A stretch of DNA of 64,000 nt, taken from Impatiens glandulifera. Lineage: Eukaryota; Streptophyta; Magnoliopsida; Ericales; Balsaminaceae. The notes beneath the pieces are model-generated. The model saw only the letters and a program-made list of their open reading frames with translations, was not told the DNA's origin and did not search any database. This document shows, in pieces, positions 33,377 to 46,200 of this stretch; the first letter of the stretch is position 1; each line of letters opens with the position of its first letter. Made by a program: the position numbers and the translations under genes. The stretch covers positions 1 to 64,000 of the forward strand of contig NW_025919156.1 of assembly GCF_907164915.1 (NCBI RefSeq), written 5' to 3'.

Positions 33377-35493
33377 TGTTGGGTCAAATTATTTTGACTA
33401 AGTGTTGAAATAATTTGCTCACTGATATTTTGATGATGAAATAATCTATATGTTTTGATACAGGTGTATTAAGACAACATGTCTTTAGACTTGGATCTAA
33501 TGAAGGTCATTTGACCGATTTTGATCTCCATTCGCATTAAATTAGACGCAAGTCTAATAGAATTAGACGCCTAGTCTAACTCAATGGAGTTAGATGGAGC
33601 AGTCTAATAGACGCATGAATTAGACGTGAGTCTAATAGAATTAGACGTACAGTCTAACTCATTTAGACGTATAAGTCTAATAGACGTGTAAAGAATTAGA
33701 TGGGTAGTCTAATGAATACGCGGAATTAAACGCTAGTCTAATAGAATTAGACGTACAGTCTAACTCATCGGAGTTAGACGTGTAAGTCTAATAGACGTAA
33801 AGAATTAGACGGGTAGTCTAATGAATACACGGAATTAGACGCTAGTCTAATAGAATTAGACGTACAGTCTAACTCATCGGAGTTAGACGTGTAAGTCTAA
33901 TAGACATAAAGAATTAGACGGGTAGTCTAATGAATACGCAGAATTAGACGGGTTGTCTAATTAATTGAAAGTTAGACGTGGGTCTAACTCCTTCAGACAA
34001 GTCTGAGGTAGAACCGGAATTAGACGTGGTAGTCTAACTAAGTGGAGTTAGACGTACCGGTCTAATGGTTATTATAATTAGACGGGTTGTCTTATTAATT
34101 GAAAGTTAGACGTGGGTCTAACTCCTTCAGACAAGTCTGAGGTAGAACCGGAATTAGACGTGGTAGTCTAACTCAGTGGAGTTAGACGTACCGGTCTAAT
34201 GGTTATTATAATTAGACGGGTTGTCTAATTAATTGAAAGTTAGACATGGGTCTAACTCCTTCAGACAAATCTGAGGTAGAACCAGAATTAGACGTGGTAG
34301 TCTGACTCAGTGGAGTTAGACGTAACGGTCTAATGGTTATTATAATTAGACGGGTTGTCTAATTAATTGAAAGTTAGACGTGGGTCTAACTCCTTCAGAC
34401 AAGTCTGAGGTAGAACTGGAATTAGACGTGGTAGTCTAACTCAGTGGAGTTAGACGTACCCGTCTAATGGTTATTGATATTAGACGCGAGTCTAAGTACA
34501 TTAGACCAGGCGGTCTAATAGACGTTTTTCATCAGAAGGAGTTGACTTATTTCATTAGACTGATCTGTCTAACTGAAATACGTCTAATGCTCTGATTCAA
34601 GCAGTACGCTTGAATCTAGCATTTCTCCTACCCACGTGCTATAGCTGTACCCTATTTCTACTCCACTTTCATGTGAAGATTAGTACAACAGCTATATGCA
34701 TCCAATCAAGGAATGCCACGTAAGAGAATTTTCCTCACATTCCCGTTTTGCAGGTACATCCCTGATGGAATATTCGGCGCACTACCAGTTCGGTACGGCC
34801 ACGATCCTTGTGCTCAGAGTCTGCTGTGTACAATGGAGGCTTTCTAATAGAAGAGTGTCACGTTTCATTCTTGAAGATTCGACCATTAGTCCTTGCTCGG
34901 TATTTAATCAATCCTAAGGACAACGGACAATTTGCCTTACAAAGTATCGGTTTTACAAGCAACCAAGCTAATTTCTGAGCGAACAAACATTTTGATTTTG
35001 CAGAGAGAGACTATTCAATCATCTTGCTTACTGAACTTACTTTCTTGAACCTTCTTTCTGATTGTACTGTGTGTGAATCAAAAGAGAGAGCTAGAATCAA
35101 AAACACCATTAGCTGAGTGATATTCTTCATCTTCTTGTAATTGAACAGAAAGTGTTATGTTCAATAGTGAGCTAAGTGTGTGTAAACTGTATTTGATTCT
35201 CATCATATAGTGAATCCTTCCGGTGGTTGGAAGAAGGGGTGACGTAGGAGAGTTTCTCCGAACGTCCATAAACAAACTATTGTGTTCTTCATTTTCTGTC
35301 ATCTTTTCACATCTCTTTTTGTGCTTCAAACCCAAGTAAACAATTCCGCCTTGAATCTGTTTCAAGTGTTTACACAAGTTTGTGTAGAATAGAAAGCGAA
35401 TTAAATCCTTAACAGGATTTCTTTCAAACTGTTTTTCATAAGCCTTCATCCTTAGCCAAACCCCCGTCTCTATCGATAAAGACGATCCTATCA
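33377..35493 (+). repeat. SV2 second LTR
   Basis: 2,117 bp, TGTTGGG to CCTATCA, with the TTAGACGT array at ~33,540-34,590 and TATTTAA at 34,901-34,907. It serves both as 3' LTR of SV2 and as the LTR in front of the following gag fragment. Confidence 0.9.
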
Positions 35494-36111
35494 ATTGGTA
35501 TCAGAGCCTTGTTTCTATTCTCAAGCATCAAGAATCTAAAGCATGTCTTGCATCAATGAAATTCCTCTTCTGTCAAAAGACAACTATGATTTGTGGATGA
35601 TAAAGATGCAAGCTCACTTGGCTGCTATTGACTATGATATGTGGAGCGTTATCACCGATGGCCCCTTAAAGATTTCGAAGCCAAGAAGTGAGTGGACCAC
35701 TAAAGATAAGGTGACAAACAACCTGGATGATGTTGCTAAGAACATTCTATTTCAATCTCTCAACACAAATATGTTCTATGAAATCAAGTCCTGTTCCACT
35801 GCAAAAGAAATATGGGATAAGCTCATCTAGATCCATGGGGTGAGCTCTCAAGCAAAGAAGAACCAAAACGCATTCATTACAGCCAGAACAAGTCTAGATG
35901 GGCTGACAGCGATATTGAGGAGCCTCCCACCGAAAAAGAGCATGAAGTTGTAACATGTCTGATGGCAGATGACCAATCTAAGGTAAATGATATCTCTGCA
36001 CCAGAATTTACAAACGAGGAGTTAACTAATGCACTCAATGAAATGGCTATTGAGTACAAAAAGTTAGCTGACTCTTTTTATGAAATGAAAGTTAAATATG
36101 AATCAAATGTT
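35494..36111 (+). pseudogene. Second PBS and gag fragment after SV2
   Basis: PBS TGGTATCAGAGC at 35,496-35,507, then gag from ATG at 35,543 (MSCINEIPLLSKDNYDLWMI). A TAG follows DKLI near 35,828. Further on, the same SSQAKKNQN junction and coiled-coil part are present. gag stops abruptly at AAATGTT and joins the 105-bp flank copy. It is what remains of a second internal region, so the locus once had LTR-internal-LTR-internal order. Confidence 0.88.
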
Positions 36112-36994
36112 CCTTCCAATATGCAAGTCTAAAATGTGATTTGGCTAAGGAAGAAGATTCGCAAATTAATAAAGGTAAGAAAGTAAGTATGTAGGAAAAT
36201 TAAACAGAGGTGCCTATAATCAAATAGAAAAATGTGGTTGAAGAACATGAAACAAAAGATAAAGAAATTTTTTTACAAGAAGAAAGTAGTACAAAGAAGG
36301 AGGTAAAACCTCAACCTAATTATCTTTAAGAGATAGTTGAGGAATCACAATAAAAATCAAGTTGAAGTGGTTGCTGATAAAAAAGAGGAAGATACTCAGA
36401 CTCAGGAAAGAACACCAACGACGAAAGCACTCTACTGAGACGACATTGACAATGAGAGTCGAAAGCTAGAAGAGAATTCTAAGATTGATATAAAGGAATC
36501 CGAAGTTGTTGAGGATTCTAAAGATGAAGTTGAAGGAAATGAAGACAATGCTCTAGAAATTCAAGTTGAGAATAACAAGGTGAAGAGCTTGAAATCCTAA
36601 AAAATAATTATTTCTATCAAATCAGAACGAGTTCATATAAAGAAAGAAATCAAAATGAAAATAGACAATATTTAACAACCTCTTCAGTTTATCCCTCTTT
36701 TATTACAAGATGGAGGGAAAGAGGAAGGACAAGGGGAAGAGGAAGACAACATGTTGATACAACAGGTAGGTATGGAAATAAAAATCCTAATTGAGGTAAT
36801 TAGAATTTGATACAGTTTATAATCTTTGTTAGTAATCTATATTTGTATGTTTGATTGTTACTAATTAAGTTCTTTAGGGTCGTTTTATTGTCATCATTTA
36901 ATCATAACTAGAGATTGTCTAGTTTTTATCATAACTAGATTGTCTAGTTTTGGGGATTTTAATTAAATGGTTTTAAATGTTTTCCTAAAAAAAA
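36112..36994 (+). mobile_element. LINE-like ORF1-only element, copy 1, 3' part
   Basis: Starts with the right 105-bp flank copy, then the end of the ORF (acidic, coiled; ends YGNKNPN with TGA at 36,792-36,794), about 190 bp of 3' UTR and an A8 tail at 36,987-36,994. TTGAACCA at 36,995-37,002 repeats the 8 bases at 23,351-23,358 before the element: a target site duplication. There is no ORF2 (endonuclease/RT) between ORF1 and the tail. The 3' UTR aligns with copy 2 (TCCTAATTGAGGTAATTAG region). Confidence 0.75.
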
Positions 36995-37351
36995 TTGAAC
37001 CAAACAAAACTCTGGTGTAAAATATGTTTGTACATGTACACCATTTTTTTTTATTAATTCACTTAAAATCAATTGACCCCTCTATTTTTAAATAAATAAT
37101 CCCCGGATTATTAAAATTTTACATCTATTAAAATTAGTTATATAAAATTATTTTTATTTAAATTTTAATAATTTAGAGATTTGCTATAATCAAATGATAA
37201 TTTGATCTTTTATGAAACCCGATTTAATTTAATTAAAAATAATTAATTTAAGAAAAATTATTTATTTGAAGAAAGAGTTGTCAATTGATTTTAGAAAAAT
37301 CAATAAAAAGGTGTAGGTGTACAAACGTATTTTACACCAGAGTTATGTTTT
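36995..37351. repeat. Centre of the A/B palindrome
   Basis: 36,995-~37,110 (ACTCTGGTGTAAAATATG, GTACACC, AAAATCAATTGAC) matches ~37,240-37,351 in inverted orientation (GTCAATTGATTTT, GGTGTA, CGTATTTTACACCAGAGT). Arms pair almost to the middle, leaving ~100 bp of AT-rich spacer. Because the match continues on both sides into A and B, this is not a stand-alone MITE. Confidence 0.75.
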
Positions 37352-40090
37352 GGTTCAAAGTTTTGTGATTCTCGGGAAAGGGCTTTCGCGCTATGTCCTC
37401 CGTACCCGTTTGAGAATGGTCTCTACTTTTAAACTTGGATTTTTGTAAATAAGTTTTATAAGGATTTGAGTTTTAACTAATTATTCTTCCGATCCTAGTC
37501 ATGCTTCTAGGTTTAGCGTTATTTATATATTAAAACAATAGTATGTAAATGATGATACCTGTTGCGGATAATAACTAGGTGGAAATACTTAAAGAATATT
37601 AGTCATTTTTAAGGACATTAGAGTTTAGAAATAAATACCAAATAAGCCCTTGTAGAAATATTTTTGTAGAAATATCCAAATATATTTAAAATGCATTTTC
37701 TATTTTTTCGTGATTATAAAAATAATTTTGGATTTGAAAAGTGGAACCTTCGGGTCCAATTATATCGATTGGGGTTCGGAGACTCTCGGTCCGTAGACCC
37801 ACGGGGGCTCTTAGTCTAAGAACCGGAGTCTCTCGATCAAAGTGTAAGGATACTCGGTTCTGGGTCTAGGAGTATCGATCTTAGGTTAAGAAGGCTCGAT
37901 CCTAGTTAGGATGTTCGATACTAGTTAGGATGTTCAGTCCTAAGGTTGGGTCTCACGGTCTTAGGTATAGAAAGCTCGGTCTTGGGTTTTAGGATGCTCG
38001 GTCCTATGGTTGGGACTCTCGGTCCTATGTCTAGGAAGCTTGGTCCTAGGGTTTAGGATGCTAGGCCCTAAGGTTGAGACTCTCGGTCCTAAGGTTAGAC
38101 CTCTCGGTCCTAGGTGGAAATCCTCGGTTGGATCCGTCTATCCTAAATCAAGAACATTGATCTTAGTCATAGGTCGATTTTCTCGGTCCTTGGTATCGGT
38201 CTAAATAAAGGATTCTTAATCAGATCTCTCAATCCTAGACTCACACGTCTCAATCTTCAAGAACACAAGAACTCATTTTTTTAAAATTCGTTTGATGATC
38301 TATGATTCTTTGATCTAAGAGCTTGGGTAGCTTCACAAACCTTCCAAGAACATGTTGATCATCATCTAAAATTATCAATTGACCTGGATGATGATGAATT
38401 TTTTCAAAATAGTTTGTGATCAAATTTTGTTTTTTATGTTAAATCTGTTTTGAAGTGAAATGAGCTACTCAATAGTTCCTTATATGACATATACTTTATT
38501 GGTAACAAAACAAGAACAATGAATGTTCGTTTTGACCAAATCAAGAAGATCAAAAAATTTCATTTTATTTGAAAATTTTGATTTTGATCAAACATGATCG
38601 GGATGGATACAATATGATCCACATGAGTGCCTAACATGTTTAAAATCATGTTGGGAAGATTTCTAGGTTGTGATTCAACAAAATTAACCTAAGAACAAGA
38701 AACTCATTTTTTTTATTTTGAAAATTCAAATTTGGGTTTTTATTTGTTAGTTCGATTGATCGAGTCTATCCTATCCAGATAGTTTCTAAAAGATCCTAGA
38801 ATCAATATTCAATCATGAAATCACATGAACAAAAAGGTTACAAGATTCTATAACTTGAAATATAGAAATTTCAAATTCAAACTATAAATACGAATTAGAG
38901 GATGATTGGAACATTACCAAGGATTGAAGAACATTCCTTGATCCTTATGGAAGCTTTCTAGATGCATAGATCTAAACCTCACAGCCTAAAATAGAAATTT
39001 CAAAAAATCCAAAGCTTTGATGTTTTAATGGCGGATTTCGAGTTAAGGGGGGGTATCTTTGTTGATTGGCTTCAGGATGAGTTGAGGGTGATATTTATAC
39101 TTATCCTAGGTTGGTTGGAGGCGTTTAGAGGCCTAATTTTGACAAAAGCCATGGCTATTCTTTGCTCAAGTCGCCGAAATAGGGGTGACTCATCCCTATT
39201 TTGATAGGGAGAAATGATCACCACCATAGGGTGATCATTTATGGATTTAAATGAGCCAAAAATGGTGGACTATGGACAAATTTTCAAAAAGGATGTATCA
39301 TCCACGACTGTTCATTCTTATCCTCACGGTGTCGCGATGAGGAAAAAAATTGGAGCCAAAAACGACATCATTTCTTCTGTTTTGGCGTTCCGTTGGAGGT
39401 CCATTAGCGGTTGGCATTCCATCAATGTTTGGAAGAATGGCATTAATGGTCCTTTAGCTGATCCAATGTGTGTCGGAAGCGCGCGTCTTCGACTGAAGCG
39501 GGTTGTGTGGAGGCACTCAGAGTGTTAGATGATAATCCAATGTCAATATAACGTGCGCGGTTGCGGCTGTAGTGTTTCCTTTGGGTTTTGGCTACACCCT
39601 ATTATGAATTTATTTTTTTATTAAAACCTTAAGAGTTTAATTTAAATTGATTTTCTTTCACCCTTTAGACTTTATTTGATCTTTTTAAATACTAAAAATA
39701 TTAAAATAAATATGGTAAATATTTTAGCAATTTTGTGTGTGTATACTTTTAGGGTTTAAATGAATAATTCTTTTTAGATGAAATGGATACAACAATTCAT
39801 CAAAATTATTTATTTATTTTTTTAAAATTTTCTAAAATTATTTTGTGATAATATGGTACAACATTTATCCCAAATATTTTTTTTGGTTTGGCCTTAACTC
39901 TTAATTAAATTGATTAATTAGCATAATAATTAATTATAATTAATTGTTTTTTAGGTTTTTGGCCATGTGGTTAATTATTTTGTTCTTATTTATTTAAAAA
40001 AATTCAAAATTATTATTTTAATATTATAAACTGGATGGTAAATTTTTAGTTTTTATAGAGTACCCTCTTGAATCGAGTTTGAATACAACA
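37352..40090 (-). repeat. Dispersed repeat B (right arm of long palindrome)
   Basis: Inverted relative to A, C and D. The degenerate CTCGGTCC minisatellite (same as GGACCGAG) is at 37,745-38,250. 39,040-40,090 matches the 5' part of C (48,225-49,290), which A lacks because of SV3. Outer end near 40,090 is read from the limit of similarity with C (TGTAT start on the minus strand). Small frames such as 39,241-39,528 inside it have no counterpart in C and are not taken as genes. Confidence 0.7.
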
Positions 40091-40529
40091 AACTGGTTTT
40101 TGAAAACACTAATTCGAGTTGGACATTTAACAATAAGTTATCTCATTCAATTTATAACGACGAAGTTAGGAAAGATGGAATCATTAGCATGTTGCAATTT
40201 GGAGGGACATGTTGATTATATACATAACATTCTTTGAGATGCTTTTAAGCGTTGCTTTAGGGAAAACCTTTCCTTTGTGTGTATCCTAACAAGGATGGTT
40301 GTTGAAAAACCTGTTTTTATAAAACTCGACAAAGTTTCCGTAAAATCCATGGGGTAAGGGTAATCGTATGTATTTAAACATCAAATCTTGTCTGGTATGA
40401 ATATGAACAAATGATTCATGTTTTAGTCATGTATAAATGGATAAAGATTTGTTGTTATGAGATATGCAGGGAACATGAAAGTTTTAGTAACGTTTTATGT
40501 GGGTTACTAATAAGTAACTTCTCAGAATG
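40091..40529. other. Unassigned, between repeat B and satellite
   Basis: No ORF, repeat family or motif recognised. If B is an LTR, this is where the 3' end of the internal region would lie, but no clear polypurine tract is seen. Confidence 0.5.
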
Positions 40530-43230
40530 ATGACAAACATATGATCATTAGACTTATCAACAAATAAGTCTTAGTACGAAAGTTAACAAACTTATCCATG
40601 GGTCTTGCTATCGTGTGATCGTGTATATATGATCATGGAATCGTCAATTTTTATTAAAGAAATTAACAAACTTTCTGCGAAGATCACTCACAGGTGAGGT
40701 TGAGAATTATCATGTATAAATGATCATGATGCTATCAACATATAGACTTATTGTCGAGAATTGGGATTAGAACATCATTGGAGTACCTATCGGAAGATAG
40801 GATTTTAAACGGGACCGGAACATAACAATATTAGAGAACATGAACTTTATGAGACTATCTATCCGAAGATAGGATTTGAACAAGATTATATACAAATAAT
40901 CGATGTGCTTGTTAAAAAACAAGGCTTAAATACCTATGGTGAGATAGGGTTTGGATACTTATTCAGATGATAGAGTTTAGACGATAGTTTTTTTTGTCTA
41001 AGTTCCTGTAGAGATCAGTTTTGGTTACCCATCGAGTAACAGGGTTTTGTCTAAGTGTACAATCAGGAGATGAGATTTGGTTACCTATCGAGTGATTGGA
41101 TTTTCTCAGAGTACCTATCAAAAGACAAGGTTTGCTTGAGTTTTCAATTAGGTGATGGGATTTGGCTACCTTTCGGGTGATAGGGTTTTGTTCGAGGACC
41201 TATCGAGTGATAGGGATTAGTGTCTGGAAAAGATCATATACATACAATTGTCATGCTTGTTAACAAACAAGATTTGATACTTGTCAATAGAGATGAAATT
41301 TTGAGATACATGTTGAAATGACATAATTTGATTACCTATTGAGTGATAGGGTTTGTTCAGGATCATGTACAAATGATCGTTTGGCTTGTTAACAAACAAG
41401 GCTTAATGCTTTTGTGGCTTAAGAAGTGTACTTATTGAAAAATAGGGTTTTGATTGGATACCTATCAAGAGATGGAGTTTGCTTGAGTACATATATGAGT
41501 GATAGGGCTTGAATGCTTATTTGGATGACAGGGCTTGAAGTACCTATTCGAGCGAAAGGGTTTAGAATACCTATTCGAACGATAGGGTTTGGTATACCTA
41601 TTCGAGCGATAAGGTTTGGAATACATATTCGACCGATAGGGTTTGGAATACATGTACGAATGATCTTGAGGCTTTTCGATAGACAAGTCTTGAAGGATCC
41701 ATCGAAAGAAAGAACTTGGAATACCTATTTGAGAGATAGGGCTCTATTTTCTTATTTGGACTATAGGTTTCATGTGATCAGATCATATACAAATGATCTC
41801 GAGGCTTTTCGACAGACAATACTTGAAGGATATATCGAAAGATAGAACTTGGAATACTTATTCGACCGATAAGGCTTTATTTACCTATTCAGACGATAGG
41901 GTTTCGTGTGATCGGATTATGTACAAATGACATCGAGGCTTGCCGACAGACAATTCTTGAAGGATCTATCGAAAGATAGTTCTTGGAATACCTATTCGAG
42001 CGATAAGGTTTCATTTACCTATTTGGACGATAGGATTTTGTGTGATCGGATTATGTACAAAAGATCTCGAGGCTTGTCGACAGAAAATGCTTGAAGGATC
42101 TATCGAAAAATAGAACTTTGTTCTATTAATGTTGCAGGAGGAGCTATCGAGTGATAAGGTTTTAGTGGAATCATATATAAACGATGTCTCGATCTATCGA
42201 CAAATAGGGTTTATGATGGAATCGTGTATGAATAATGTTTTGCACCTACTAACGGATAGGGTCTTTAACGAAATTATGTATAAAAAATGTTATTACCTAT
42301 TGGCAAATAGGGTTTGTAGGATGGAATCGTGTACGAACGATTTCTCGTACTTATCGACAAATAGGGTTTCTAGAAGAATCATATAAAAATGATGTCTCGA
42401 CTTATCAAAACATAGGGTTTATTTACGAAATTGTGTATGAACGATTAACACACCTATCAACAGATAGGGTTTCTAACGGAATAATGTATAAATGATGTCT
42501 TGACCTATCGAAAGATAGAGTTTATTGATGAAATTGTATTCGAACCATTAACGCACCTATAAACATATAGGTCTAATGGAATCGTGTATAAATGATGTCT
42601 CGACCTATCGGAAGATAGGGTTTATTAACGAAATCATGTATAAAAGATTAGTGAACATATCAACATATAGAGTTTAGAATACCTAACTACAATTAGGGCT
42701 TAACAACAGGATTGTATATGAACAATCTTACGCACCTATCAATATATAGGAGTTAGAATACATAACTAGAATTAGGATTTAACAATGAGATTGTTTACGA
42801 ATAATTTCACATACCTATCAACAAATAGGATTTAGAATACTTAACTACAATTAGGGTTTAACAACGGGATTGTGTACGAAAAATCTCATGTACTTATCAA
42901 CATATAGGATTTATAATACCTAACTACAATTAGGGTTTAACAAGAGGATTGTATAAGAACAATCTCACGTACCTATCAACATAAAGAATTTAGAATACCT
43001 AACTACAATTAGGATTTAACAACTAGATTGTGTACGAATAATCTCACGTATCTATCAATAGATAGAATTATAATACATAACTACAATTAGGGTTTAACAA
43101 TGGTATTTTTTACAAACAATCCCATGTACCTATCAACTGATAGGATTTAGAATACCTAACTACAATTAGGGTTTAACGGGATTGTTTACAAACAATCTCA
43201 CGTACCTATTAACATATAAGATTTAAGAAA
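40530..43230 (-). repeat. ~78-bp satellite array, inverted block
   Basis: Same satellite as 1-953, on the other strand. Blocks such as CCTATCAACATATAGG and CTACAATTAGGGTTTAAC recur every 78-79 bp (42,735, 42,814, 42,893, 42,972). Units at 40,530-41,900 are more divergent and include CCTATTCGAGCGATAGGG variants. Small ORFs inside (for example 41,465-41,845) give repetitive peptides and are satellite by-products. Confidence 0.88.
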
Positions 43231-43289
43231 CTCGATTTTGCTTATTTTTCCTTTGCAATATTGGTATAGGCTCTAGGCCTTTCAAGGGA

Positions 43290-46200
43290 ATATTTCAAAG
43301 CAATCCCTATTTCACTTTATTTTTAAAATGTCCTTCACAACTATTTTAAATCCATCAATCGATGGTTTCTGGCTATTGTTCCCTTTTTAAAAGAAGTTCG
43401 TTGCTTTTGTTGAATCCGAATGGGTTTGATCTTGATTTCGTTGGAAATTTGGGTCATGGTTGCTAAAGTAGCAAATGCGTCCACGAAGCGATTTTGGCTT
43501 CTTGGAGCTTGGACAAATGTTACATGATCGAATTTGTCCATAAGTTTGGTCTAGTAGGCGTGATAGGGTTTAAGATTTTCTCCCTTCACTTTCCATGTGC
43601 CATTGGCTTGGGATATAACCAAGTTAGAGTCACCAACTACTTCCAATTGGGTGGCTCCTCTCTCATAAGCCAACTTGAGCCCCGAGAGGCATGCCTCATA
43701 TTCGACCTCATTGTTAGTGGCGTGGTATTCGAATTTTATGGAGATTGATTTCTACGTCCCTTTCGGGTAAACTTACAAGATTCCAATTCCGTAACCCTTC
43801 TTTCTGGAAGCTCTGTCAAACATCAGTTTCCATGTGTCTGATGTTATACTCATAATTCCCTCGCCAGGGAACTCGAGTTCGTCTTTTAACTTAATACTGA
43901 TGGGTTGGTCAGCAAGAAAGTCCGTAACAATGCTTTATTTGATAGACTTATGTACTGTATAGGCTATGTCATATTCAGATAACATCATCATTCATTTGGC
44001 TAGCCTTGTCTACAAAAGAATTAATTGGAACAAGAAATGGATCGGTCTAGTCTTGATACCAACTTAATGGGGTGGACTTGCATGTGGTGTCTCAATCTTT
44101 TGGTGACCCATGCTAGGGCCCAACAGATTTTCTCAATTGAAGTATAATTAATTTCACACTTAGTCATTCGTTAACTGCTGTAGTACAAAATTATTTCAAG
44201 TTTATTTTCGTTTTTTTGAGCCAACAGGCTTCCCATGGTTGTGTTTTTTTATAATAAGGTACATAATGAGAGGAATGTCGGGTCGATGCAACATGAGTAT
44301 GGGAGGGGATTTTAAGTAATCCTTGATTCTGTCAAAGGTTAGTTGATAATCTTTATCCCATACGAATTTTTGATCTTTTTCAAGAGCTTAAATAGCGGAT
44401 TGCATGTCATAAAAAGTTTACTAATGAATCGACTAATGTATTGAATTTCACCCAAAAATCCGCGGAACTCTCTTTTATTTCGAAGGACCGAAATAACCAT
44501 GATGGCTTCTATCTTAGAGGGGTCGACTTTGATTCCCCTCTTTGTGACTCTGAATGTGCATTTCTTTTGATAGAGCCTTAGTTGGTACTTCTTGATTCGT
44601 TGTATGAAGTTTTACGACATGTGCTTCTCGATCCTACGATTTTACAATCATGTCATCGACATATACTTCCCCTTCCTTGTGAATCATGTCATAATGGATC
44701 ATAGTGGTTTCTCAATGATAGGTGGCTCCTGCGTTCTTAAGACCGAAAAGCATTATCTTATAATAGAAAGTTCCAACTTTTGTTATAAACATGGTCTTTT
44801 CCTTGTCTTATGGGGCAATCAGGATTTGGTTGTATCTTGAAAATCCGTCCATGAAGTATAACAATTCATGATCAGCAGCATGATCTGGTAGTATGTCGAT
44901 ATGTGGTAGCGGAAAGTGATCTTTAGGGTTGTCCTTGTTCAGATCCTGATAATCTACATACACACACACATAGTTTTATGTCTTTATTCAGAATGGGTAG
45001 TACGTTGGCAATCTAGGTAGGATATTCCACTACCTCGAGAAATCCATCATCTAGTTGCTTTTGGATTTCCTCTTAGATTTTTTTCACGACTTCCTCTTTC
45101 ATTCGTTTTAGGTTTTACTTCATAAGTTTATTGTCAGTATATAGAGGAATATGATGTCATGTGATCTTTGGATCAATGCATGGTATTCAGCAACTCAACA
45201 ATCTATAGACGTTCTTGGGGTTTTAAACTTTGACCAATAAGTAGGATCTAAGGATCGTCAAACGTGTTTAAGTTGATTTCGATTTTCTTTTTCGCGGTAG
45301 AGACAATCTCATCGTCATTTTCTAAGAAAGTGTTTGGTTTCGAAGTTTAAGTTAGAGTAAAAGGAAATATCATTTTTACTCAATGATTCGAAATCTACTT
45401 ATTGTATTACATCGCAGACTTATTACATGTAAGAGAAGATGATCCAATAAGATCATTATTCTTAGATTTCTTACAATGTATAGTTTTTAACATCTCTCTA
45501 CATAAGAGAGGAGAAAGAGTTTTACTTTTATCGATCACAATATTGATGGATGAAAGAGAGTCGATTTCTTGAGAACCGAAATAGCTAGAAGGGTTAGGAT
45601 TATAAGGAAAATCTTTAAAGATTTCTAGACCTGGAAAACGTCTTTGTAAATCTAGGTTGATAGAAGGTTCGGGGAAGTCAAAGCATAAGGTGCTTTTTCC
45701 CTCGCGGATGAATTGTCCATTCAAGGTTGGTGGAACAACTATGTATCATTTGGATATCCTTTAAATGAAAATTTCTTCGAATCCTGTTGGGATGAATCCT
45801 AGACCGTGTCAATCCATGTTACAACATGGTTGCAGGAATGAGGTCATGTGTTTGGCGTTTGGGCCTAAGCCCATGCCAAGGAAATATCCCATTTGGCGCA
45901 TCATTCTGATTGATGAGAAGCTAAACATGCTAAAGTCAGGGTGTTTGAATAAGTATTTACCTTTTAAGAGAATTTCAAATATCTCAAACCCGCTTAGTTT
46001 AACCTCAGGGTGTCAATGTGGGTAGACCCTATAACTATTGTGGTGGTAATTCCGCTATTGACTGTGATAACTTGGTCGTTGATAATGAACCTGACCTTTT
46101 AGTGTAAAGTAGAGGTTAAAGTCTTATCTAGATGAAGCCATAATCTTCTTAAGATAGAGTTATAGGAAGGTTTCATGTTGATGATACAAAAGACAAACTA

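Larger units (their letters stand above)
25000..35493 (+). mobile_element. SV2: Ty1/copia Sirevirus-type element
   Basis: 10.5 kb, same family as SV1. 5' LTR 25,000-27,121, PBS, gag, pol, spacer, short extra ORF, PPT, second LTR 33,377-35,493. Unusually, the second LTR is followed by another PBS and gag start (35,494-36,111) and then by a repeat of the left flank instead of a 5-bp duplication. gag and pol share fixed lesions with SV1. Confidence 0.9.

Noticed and set aside
36995..37358. A 364-bp MITE with ~60-bp terminal inverted repeats
   Set aside because: The inverted similarity does not stop at these ends but continues into repeats A and B once the LINE insertion is removed. It is the centre of the larger palindrome, and TTGAACCA on its left is the LINE target duplication.
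39241..39528. 95-codon ORF as a host gene
   Set aside because: It lies inside dispersed repeat B and the corresponding part of repeat C is not open. No domain recognised.
41465..41845. ORFs with repetitive peptides (SKPYRSNRY type; GFGIPIRAI type) on both strands
   Set aside because: They arise from the 78-bp satellite and occur only where the unit happens to lack stops.
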